From Chlamydoabsidia padenii (Eukaryota; Mucoromycota; Mucoromycetes; Mucorales; Cunninghamellaceae), in contig JAIWND010000006.1 of NCBI GenBank assembly GCA_025330725.1, positions 744,001 through 808,000 on the forward strand: a stretch of 64,000 bases of DNA, in the 5' to 3' direction. This document shows, piece after piece, positions 54,592 to 64,000 of the stretch. Numbering within the stretch: position 1 is the stretch's first letter; each line of letters starts with the position of its first letter. Under the pieces are notes generated by a model that did no database searches, was not told the origin of the DNA, and was given only the letters and a program-made list of their open reading frames with translations. The position numbers and the translations under genes are program-made.

Positions 54592-55946
54592 ATGCCCAAT
54601 TACCAATACGAAACTCTTACTGTGACCATCCTTGAACATGTGGCCCATGTGCAAATGAATCGACCCAAGAAACTCAACGCCTTCAATCCAGGGTAAGAAA
54701 ATGAACCCCCAACTAATCAGGATATGCTCGTACTCATCCATATTTTTCTTCTTCGCTGTCCGCTAGACTGATCCGCGATGTTCGTACTGTCTTTCAAGAT
54801 TTAAATAAAGACCGAGACATTCGTGCTGTGGTTGTGTCTGGATCAGGTCGCATGTTTACTGCTGGATTGGACTGTAAGTGGTATAACTCAAAAAAGACCT
54901 CTCACCCACTCTCTCTCTCTCTCTTTATAATAGTAACTGATACTGCTGTTAACATCCAAAATGAAGGTGATTTGGCTCGCTTGGCTTACAATAAACGTGC
55001 GCACATCAGGGTAAGTTTGTATGCATTGTTGCTTTTTTTTTTTACCATGGACTGACCCTGTTGTTAAACCATCTAGGACTTCCAAAATGCCTTTACTGCC
55101 ATTGAAGAATGTGAAAAACCCGTAATTGCAGCTGTCCATAATGGTTGTTTTGGTGCTGGTGTTGATATGATCACTGCCTGTGACATGCGTTATTGTACCA
55201 AGGATGCATTCTTCTGTGTGAAGGTAAGAATAAATATGGGTAACTACAATTTGCATAACTAAATCATCCTCCCTTCTTTTTTTTATGGGGAGTATATTGT
55301 AGGAAGTAGACATTGGGTTGGCTGCTGATGTCGGCACATTACAACGCTTGCCTAAAGTAATCGGAAGTCAAAGTTTGGTCCGAGAATTGTGTTATACAGG
55401 TCGCAAGTAAGTAGTAACATCAACGCATTTACATTGTCTTTACTAATTTGATTCGTCTCTTTTTTATTTATTTATTTATAAATAGCTTGTACGCTAATGA
55501 AGCTCTTCAACATGGTTTGGTGAACCGTGTCTATGACAACCAAGAACAGTTAATCGGTAAGGCAAACCCAATCGTAATGATAACTTCTTTTTAACTTTCC
55601 CTCTTGTAGCCGAATCATTGAAAATGGCTGCTTTGATCGCTAGCAAATCACCTGTAGCTGTTGTCGGCACCAAGTAAAATTAATCAACATCGATTGATTT
55701 GATAAAAGTATTAATCAACACTTTTATTCTAGGCACAACTTACTTTACTCTCGTGATCACTCTGTAGCTGAAGGTCTTGCTTACACCGTAACTTGGAGCT
55801 CCGCCATGTTGAACACAGAAGTAAGTAGACTATATGTTGATGTCACCCATCTCACACTAATCGTCCTTTGTTTATTCATTTAGGATATTCCAAAGTCATT
55901 CTCTGCCTTTGTCGAAAAGAAACCGGCCCAATTCTCCAAATTATAG
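54592..55946 (+). CDS. ECH1: Peroxisomal delta(3,5)-delta(2,4)-dienoyl-CoA isomerase (ECH1)
   Basis: Eight or nine short exons. The crotonase fold is complete: VAHVQMNRPKKLNAFNP, RAVVVSGSGRMFTAGLDL, CEKPVIAAVHNGCFGAGVDMITACDMRYCTKDAFFCVKEVDIGLAADVGTLQRLPKVIG, YTGRKLYANEALQHGLVNRVY and SKSPVAVVGTKHNLLYSRDHSVAEGL. The ECH1-specific acidic residues are present: the Asp of GLAADVGTLQRLP and the Glu of VKEVDIG. This enzyme handles odd-numbered double bonds in beta-oxidation of unsaturated fatty acids. The C-terminal SKL is a canonical PTS1, and there is no mitochondrial presequence, so the enzyme should be peroxisomal only. Length about 275 residues, typical. Confidence 0.95.
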
Positions 55947-56147
55947 TTTATACTGGCTTCCTTTAATAAAAAATAGATGCTGTTTGACATTTGAAGCGCC
56001 GTCTTTTATTTTTAAATGCCGCGAAAAAACAAACTATAATCCTTTAACTTTTTTTTTTTTTTTTTTTTTTTTTACGTCTTTCTTCTTTATTTAATCCATT
56101 CTTCCTTTCTCTTCTTCACATATATCTTTATACTACAAACCAACATA

Positions 56148-59100
56148 ATGTCGACATCCTCAGCAACGGCAAGCAAAATGTCGTCTGCGTCAACCAGTCA
56201 AGCTGCTTCTGTGACGCCTGACTCGTTGAGGAGGTTTTTGATCGATACGCCCAGTGTATTCAAAGAAAAACTCAATCGAACAGCCGAAAAGCAAATCCTC
56301 ACCAATTGTTATCGTGCTTTATGGAGTAACAACAGTGAATGGATGCAACAATACTTTTTTAAAGAAGGTCTTGGCGAAAACGAATCTTTAACACAATTAT
56401 TGGAAAAATACGAATTGGTTAGTGCTGCTGACGAACACATCTCTAGCGGGTCTGGATTACGCGGTGAAAGCTCCTCGATGGAAATTGTACAAAACAATCC
56501 TGATAATAACGTCCTTGTCGATCCTACTCAAGATGAACCTGAATACTGGGAAACCCAACGAGGGAAACAATGCGGTCACTTATTCAAGAAGGGTGAAAGT
56601 GTTTATCGGTGCAGGTAAGAGTCTATGAACCATGATATATATATATAAAAAAAAAGAGACAGGCAGATTGATAAAAAGTACCTTGTACTAACTTGATTTA
56701 TTATTGTTTACTTTAATAGAAACTGTGGGCTTGATGATACCTGTGTAATGTGCTCAAGATGCTTCCATGCTACCAACCATGAAGGTCACGATGTCAAGAT
56801 ATGGATTAGTCGAGGTGCTGGTGGCTGCTGCGATTGTGGTGATTTTGAAGCTTGGAAGATACCTCTCGAATGTCGAATTCATTCTTTATCAGCAACACAC
56901 GACGATTCTGGACGAAAAGTGATACGTCCTGTCATGGAACCTTTTGATACTGTCCCTCCTGCTTTACTTGATTCTATTCACAATACTATCTCGGTGGTAC
57001 TCGATTATCTTTTGGAAACCTTTGCTGCCTCTCCCGAAGACGTCTCTCCAACCACTGCCAATGATGTCATGCGGGACTGTGAAGACTCCCATGCTGCTCT
57101 CGGAATCCGTGATACTTCTGGTGAACGACATCCTTCTTACGCTTGTGTTTTATGGAACGATGAACGACACTCTTTTGAAGAAGTCAATGATATTGTGGTA
57201 AAGGCGACAAAGTGCACAAAGGCAGAGGCTCAAAAGGTTGCGGAAAACGTGGATGCTTATGGCCGACATGTCATTTTTACCTCGGAAAATCTCAATGAAG
57301 CTCTTTTGGTGGCCATGCAAATCAAGACCATCAATCTGGCGGTAACAGTACGATCAACTCAAAACACAATCCGGGAAGAAGTATGTGGGCTTTTGTTGGA
57401 ATGGCTCAAGGATCTTATCAGTGGGCGATACAAATTTTTTACCTCTGTGGACGGCGGCACATCGATTTTGGTGGACACGATCTGCAAGGTTTTATGTGAA
57501 GATTGGACTCTACGACCGGAATTGGCTATTTTATCAACTCGATCTAGACGCGCGCGGACAACGGACACTGATAGCGATGATGACTTTGATGCTCAAGAAT
57601 TAGATGTGCCGGAGGACGATAATGGTGACGAAGATATTGACGAAAACGGTAACCCTAACTTCTTGATGGAACCTGTGCCTTTCTTGGAAGATCACATCCT
57701 GGATATGGAGGACATTGACGAAATAATTGCTGATGACCATGCAGGCTGGGAAAGCTTTGATGAAGAAGATGAACAACACAACCAAACCCACAGCACTGAT
57801 GACGATGACGAATATGAAGACGCAGACGAAGGTCACTATGGAACGACGGAGGATACTATTGACGATGATGTGGAAATGGGTGAATCCGATTCGGCTGGTT
57901 CTCAAAACTCTACTGGCTTGACACCATTCTTCAATCAAATTACATCACCTATCACCAATCCCATTGAAACATCGACTGACAACATCAATCAATCCACTTC
58001 TCAAATGGCATCACCTACTCAGGCATCCTCGGACCATTCTCCTCGAAGTCAACGTCAATCTTCAGCTACAACAATACAACAAAAGAAACAACCTATGGAT
58101 ATCGTTGATTTCAGCTATGATTTGGATGAATGGCTCACCTACACTGTGAAACTGGATACGGCTGAACGTGAATTGGCTCAATCCCTCGGTGTACCTTTGT
58201 CATTACCTTCTAAATCAATGTCTGAAGCCAACAAACAACTGAAGAAGGAATTCAAGCGGAAACTACGACTGGATTATCTTTTGCAATTCGACCTTCGATT
58301 ATGGAAATTGGCTCGTGCTTCTATCAAGGACATCCTCATTGGTACTTTGATCTCAAACTTTGACTACCGGCCTATCTTGGGTAAAGGAGAACCCCCCCCT
58401 CTACATAATGTGAACAATGCACCTAAAGTTTTTATTTTATTTTATATATATACTAGGCACTCGATTTGCTCGTAACTATCCAGACTTGGTGGATGCCTTC
58501 TTCTTCAAGGATCGTGAACCTGAACACTCTGTCAGCTCTCTCTCGGTGCAACTATTGACGGTGCCTACAGTTGCTTGGATGCTTGTCAAGGATTACAAAT
58601 TCTTTGGTATCGTCAGCTCGATCCTCTCCAACTTCTTCTTGACTGACCATATCCACATGCTGCTACCTGAAAACTACCGCACAATGCAAGTGGACTGCCG
58701 ATCACGATCTATCACTCGACATCGTTATGCTTATACCTTCTTTGATTTGCGATATGTCTTGAATGCTGATCTTGTCAAGTCGGAGGTGTCACAAGGGCCA
58801 ATATATCTGCGGTACTTTTTGGATATGCTCTACCAGTTCCAAGCCATGGATCCTTTGGAGCGTCAGGTGGATACTCACGTGGAATACGAATCAAGCTCTT
58901 GGGTTAGCGCCTTTAATGTCACTTTACAGGTGTCGAAATTGTGTCGTCTCTTTGCTGGCTGCTATTCACCACTTCAAATCTCTTCTTCGGTGGATAAAAT
59001 GGCTATGGTTGAAGCATCAAGGAATCTCTGTCGGTCTATCTACAGGGTACTACACCAGATTGCTTCGTGGGAGCCTCACAAATCAACAGAACAACAAAGC

Positions 59101-59537
59101 GTGGAAGGAGATAACTCGGCGGCAAATAGCGGTGGTGATCAGTTACTTATCAAAGGTGTCAATCAACAAAAACACCGGTCTATATCAACACCTTACTCTG
59201 GTACCTTTGATGTTGTTGATTATGATGTAACGAAGGAACCTGTGTCATTCCACCATCCTTTCCATTGGTTATTATCTGAACTCTTGGAACACATATCATT
59301 ATTACGGGATGATCTCTTGGCGGAAATTGGATGGAACGGCGGATTCAAGCAAATGATTCAAACGTCTTCTGCTCAATCACCGTATGATTTATTCTTGACC
59401 ATATTGGATTATCCTTTGCGTACTATTGTGATGCTGGCTCAAATCAATTGTGGTGTCTGGGTCCGAAATGGCTATGGTATCAGAAATCAGGTAATGAATG
59501 ATATAAAATAGAACATTTGTTGATAATGACCAGTACT

Positions 59538-59582
<45 letters not shown>

Positions 59583-62500
59583 TGCATAGGCAAGAACATA
59601 TCGTGATATCAGTGTCCGCGAAAACACGTTTGACCGGGATATCTATCTTTTACAAATTGGTTTTGTGGCCACCAATCCTGACCATCTCCTGGTAACAATG
59701 CTGGATCGATTCAAGCTATGGGACTGGTTCAATGGCAAGACTACCAAATCTCGAATCGATTATGAACCAAGCCAACTGACCTATATTATTGAAGAATTTC
59801 TTAATCTTTTGGCTATCTGTGCGACTGAACGGGGGTATGCGTCTGCTATGTCCATTGAAGACCATATTCGTCGATCCATCATCCAATATCTTGGTATCTC
59901 CAGTATGTCTTACTCTGGATTGGTGAAAATGGTACCAGAAAGTCTCAGCGACCATGAATCTTTCGAAACGACACTTGGCACCTTGGCTACTTACAAGGCT
60001 CCTGATGGTTTAAATGATCATGGCCTTTATGAGCTCAAGGATGAATTTTACGATGAACTGGACCCCTACTTTTGGCACTTTACTCGAAACCAACATGAAG
60101 AAGCTATGGTATCTCTTCGCAAACACTGGAAGAAACAACATCCCGAAGAAAAACTCAACGATAAGGATGAATTTATGGTGCTGCCTCGCCTTACCGACAT
60201 TCAATCTGGACCATTCACCCATCTCAGCGACTTTTTGCATTCTCAAACCTTCTGTCAAATCATCACCCATGCTCTTTGGAACACCAAAATGTCTTCGAAC
60301 CCTAGTGATACTATCCTCGAAACTACACTCTACTTGGCTATGTTGGCAGTAAACACTGAAGACCGAACACATCTATCTCGGGATACAAAGGGGAAACAAC
60401 GTGCTGGAACAACAACGACAATGGACTTGGGTCAATCTGGATTCATTCATAATGCTACGACAAACGAATACAAAATCCGGGTCAATGAAATTGAACGTGG
60501 TCATGCAACTTTACTTACTGTTTTACTCCGGTGTTTGGACGACAAGGAATTAAAGCATGCACATAGGCGTCTCCTCTATATTGTTGACCAGATTGAAACA
60601 CGAGGAGCAGCAAATGCTAAATCCATCATTAGTGAATGGCGGTGGGCATTCGACAAAGCAACAGCAGCAGCGCAAGCAGATAAATCAGCAACCAGCGCCC
60701 AGTCGGAATATGAACGAAAAAAAGCAGCAGCCAAAGCACGTCAAGCCGCCATCATGTCTCAATTCGCCCAAGCACAATCGCAATTCATGTCCCAACACGG
60801 TGAACTCTATGAAGACGAAGATGATGCGGAATACGACCATACTATGAATGATGATGATAGCAACAAGAACAAAGCGGACACTCGTCATGAAACATCCGAT
60901 GGTGAACCAGAAGTCGAACGGGTCTGTCACTTCCCTGCTGGAACATGTATTGTCTGTCAAGAAGAGCTGGATAGCAATCGACTCTATGGTGTACTTGGTC
61001 TTGCTCAAAACTCACATATTCAACGACAAACGCCATTGAAGAATGCGGATATACTGGTGGATATTTGTGATCGGGCCCTAGGACGAAACCCTGCTTTGAA
61101 ACATGCCGAAGCTTTACCTGGGCGAAAAACTGATCTTCATGGATTCCCTTCTGATGCTCATACACCTGGTGTTCAAGTCTCTTCTTGTGGTCACTTGATG
61201 CATGCGCAATGCTTCGACAACTATCAAGCTACGGTGGAGGGTAATGACTTAATGGAGTCTTTAGGAGCTCTTATACCTGCCTTTGCTTCCCGGCGACGAT
61301 TCTTATGTCCTCTTTGCAAGGCTCTCGGCAATATTCTTCTTCCTGTTGTTTGGAAAGGCAAAAGTGAATCCTACCCTGGTGTTATGGCCCCTCATTCTCC
61401 ATATGAATCCATTGGCGAACGCCTCAGTGATACCATGCAACAAATCCAATATCGATGCGAAAATGACTCGACTGATCAAATTCCAGGGGCATTCCACTCA
61501 TCATCAACAACATCGATCTCTGTTGCCAATCTTTGCAGTGCTTATGACACCAATCTCACCACCGATAAGCTCGACTCCCTTCGTACATTGTATTCTCAAC
61601 TGTTAAACATTCTTCAAACGACCAAGATTAATGTCAACTACAAACGACAGGCACATGCATCGTTCGATATGAATTCGAAAGGCGAAGGACTATTTGATAT
61701 GTATGCATACACCATCTCATCTATTGAAATAGCTCAACGTGGTACGGAACAATCAGCCAACAAGACCAGGGACCTAACAGTGGAACATACGGGTACCTTT
61801 TTGGATGACATCTCTATACAAACTCAAACTTTACTCAAGATTCTTGCCAAGACGAATGTGTTGCTTCCAAAGGTGCTAAATGATGATGATAACTGGTTGT
61901 CGGATGAACGGATTTCCCTCCAACGAATGGCCTTGTCAACTCTTAACAAGATAATTTATCAAGATCCTGGTGAAGCTCTTCCTCTTCTTTGTGACGACCC
62001 ATTCCGTGTTTTGGTACATTTTGGATTCTGTGGTGTTCTGAACGATGATGGATCAGGAATTGATATACATCATGTAATGCGACTATTACTGATTGCCGAA
62101 ATCACCAAAACTGTCATCGCTTTAATGCAAGGTCTAACTGGTAGTGAACAACTAGATGATGTTCGTGTGGTGGATAGCCTCCGTCAAGTATTGGAAAACG
62201 ATGGATGTAATACTGGGGCTTCGATAACAACAACCGTTCGACAACTTGCGGAAAAGGTGATGCAATATTTGGGTGTCCCCTCGAGCTTTGTGAACGACTT
62301 CTTCCAACAAATCAATGAAAAGCTGCTGGTGACTTTAATCCGAACATTTACTCTGCCTTTCTTGCGCAAGTGTCTGTTATTAATGGTGGTGCACTATGGT
62401 TTTGTCCCTCAGCCTCCCGAAGAGACAAATGATGCGGAGATGGACAGCGATGATGGACATAAAAACACGACTTTGAAAGAATATGACCATTTACTCTCTA

Positions 62501-63330
62501 TCTTGCGATTACCTGAACTCGATCAACTATTATCATTGGCACCCTTTGAACAGCATATCCTGGAAAAATGGTGTCAACATTATCGCAAGCATTCTCTTAA
62601 CAATCAATCAACAGATGGCTCATCTTCTGGCGAATCATCAACCGTAAAAGGGTCAGGTCAGACTCCAGAGTATGCTCGATTAGTCCAACTTCATCTCAAT
62701 CTGCCAACTCCCTTCTCAATGGTATCTCTTCCTTATCGCATGGATCACTTGTTTGATGAAAGCTCAAGACGGGTCTGTCGGAACTGCAAAACTGTGCCTG
62801 AAGATCCAGCTCTTTGTTTAATGTGTGGAACCTTTGTTTGTGCAAAACGGTATTGCTGTACCGATGATGGGCGTGGTGAGTGCAACACTCACATGCGAAC
62901 GTAAGTAGGAAGGAAAAAAAAAAAAGATACTGGACCGGGAACACCTACTAATATGCTTTTAATTTTAGTTGTGGTGGTGAAATTGGCATATACATGGTGA
63001 TCAAAGAATGCTTTATTCTGTTTTTGCACGACAATGGTGGCACTATCATGAATGCGCCTTACTTGGATGCACACGGTGAAGTGGATTTATTCTTAAAGTA
63101 AGTATGAAAATGAGTCAATCATGTCGAACCAAATACTCACCTTTATCTCTCTCTCTCTCTCTTTTTTATTGTTTATTTTTTTTATTACTATTAGACGTGG
63201 GGCGCCGCAATATCTCAACAACAAACGATATGAACAACTGCGTCAAATGTGGTTATCACATTCTATTCCTGCCTTTGTACGAAGACGCATGGAAGTCTCT
63301 TATAACTATCAACTATGGGAAAGCTGGTAA
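56148..63330 (+). CDS. UBR1: UBR1-type N-recognin E3 ubiquitin ligase
   Basis: Six exons (56148..56614, 56720..58380, 58457..59490, 59590..62900, 62969..63097, 63195..63330) give about 2,245 residues. The UBR box is split by intron 1: CGHLFKKGESVYRCR|NCGLDDTCVMCSRCFHATNHEGHDV...GGCCDCGDFEAW, which binds type-1 N-degrons. Downstream are an adaptor-like region (ERHPSYACVLWNDERHSFEEV, as in ClpS-type N-domains), a strongly acidic insert (about 57560-57880), long helical repeats, a RING-H2 zinc site (CIVCQEEL...CGHLMHAQCFDNY...RRFLCPLCKALGN), and the C-terminal autoinhibitory domain (CRNCKTVPEDPALCLMCGTFVC...CGGEIGIYMVIKECFILFLHDNGG...YLDAHGEVDLFLK|RGAPQYLNNKRYEQLRQMWL). It degrades proteins by the Arg/N-degron pathway. 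Intron 3 has 41 T before its acceptor. Confidence 0.95.
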
Positions 63331-64000
63331 ACGGCACGATCATAACAACACACTGTATTATTAGTTATCCCATTTATTTGTAGCCCTTTCCCCTACATAC
63401 ATTCTGCTATATACTTCTTTGACCCACCTTTTTAGATCTACCCCCATCTAGTCTGCTTACAATTGTACACAAATATGTTTATTCACTTTTTTACTTATAT
63501 TTATCATTTTATACACATCAATAAACTTTGCTGAACTAAAAAAAAAAAAATTAAATAGACTTGCCTATGTAAACGACATAAATGGTTTCCGCCTGATAAT
63601 GACAACAATAATGTCTTTATGAGCCTTATGAATAATGCCTGTCTATTTTTTGAAACGTCGCTTAAACATTCATGAATTATGTTTGTCTACAAATGCAAAT
63701 ATGGCAATCATAGCTCGTCAAGTATTGTCAGTTGTACTTTTAGTTCTTCTGCATCAAAACTTTTAGCTCCCACCTACCAATAAAGCAAATACAAGTATAT
63801 TTCATCATACTGGAAGAGTAATTATGATGCATGAAGTGACCATATATAGGCTGACAAGCTTTTAAAAGACACATACACACACTGATTCGAACTTTTAAAA
63901 CGACAGCCCCACCAAAAAAAAGGGCATGGTCGGAGTTTAACATCAAATCAATGCATGAATCACATTAAGGATGGATTTTAATCAAGTATATTTTATTACA
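63331..64000. other. UBR1 3' flank; possible exon of a leftward gene at 63711-63768
   Basis: AATAAA lies at about 63521. On the minus strand, after a good acceptor (ATTGGTAG near 63769), 58 bp read VGAKSFDAEELKVQLTILDEL and a stop, like the last exon of a gene whose other exons lie in or beyond the window; no upstream exon was convincing. The rest is AT-rich. Confidence 0.3.

Noticed and set aside
63740..63946. Minus-strand 68-codon ORF MMLNSDHALFF...
   Set aside because: It runs through a likely splice acceptor and has no coding character upstream of it.
1..64000. CRISPR arrays, operons, bacterial promoters
   Set aside because: None expected or seen; spliceosomal introns show the DNA is eukaryotic nuclear. 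The tandem repeats lack the short, equally spaced pattern of CRISPR.

Overview
The window is nuclear DNA from a filamentous fungus, most likely an early-diverging one (Mucoromycota, Mucorales-like). The signs are many short spliceosomal introns (about 50-100 bp, GT-AG with CTAAC-type branch points), AT-rich spacers with long A/T homopolymers, and a gene set that includes an E2F-family factor (lost in Dikarya), a HEI10-type meiotic RING protein and RNA Pol II-style promoters. The species cannot be named from the sequence. About 22 protein-coding genes and one tRNA can be supported; gene orientation is mixed and there is no operon-like organisation.

Layout. 0-11 kb: a stress MAPK-activated kinase of the Srk1/Rck2 type (runs off the left edge), a HEI10/CCNB1IP1 homolog, a triple-KH RNA-binding protein, a multi-LIM protein and a bZIP factor. 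11-14 kb: decayed gene remnants around a small secreted peptide. 14-19 kb: ribosomal protein eS25 and NOP14, convergent. 19.4-24.8 kb: gene-poor accessory stretch with tRNA-Glu(UUC), a diverged three-copy tandem repeat, and a tandem array of about 215-230 bp SINE-like units with poly(A). 24.8-34.2 kb: mitochondrial IF-2, RNase P/MRP subunit Rpp1/p30 (divergent pair), a metaxin/Sam37-like import protein, a short E2F-like protein and a mitochondrial RCC1-repeat protein. 35-46 kb: a low-complexity coiled-coil protein, a decayed gene, a PPR protein, an MIT-domain protein and a small protein with two PIINP motifs. 46.7-50 kb: eIF2B gamma and SPF30/SMNDC1 (divergent pair). 50-51.6 kb: minisatellite, another SINE-like copy and an element with inverted termini. 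51.6-63.3 kb: a small unknown protein, UTP15, peroxisomal ECH1 with an SKL tail, and a large UBR1-type N-recognin.

Functional themes are ribosome biogenesis and translation (eS25, NOP14, UTP15, eIF2B gamma, mtIF-2), RNA processing (Rpp1, SPF30, KH protein), mitochondria (metaxin, RCC1-like, PPR, mtIF-2) and signalling/transcription. No gene cluster with a joint pathway was seen. The most unusual recurrent signal is a roughly 13-bp motif, GCGGGRTTTRAAW or its complement WTTYAAAYCCCGC, which recurs in spacers and usually lies 75-350 bp upstream of start codons.
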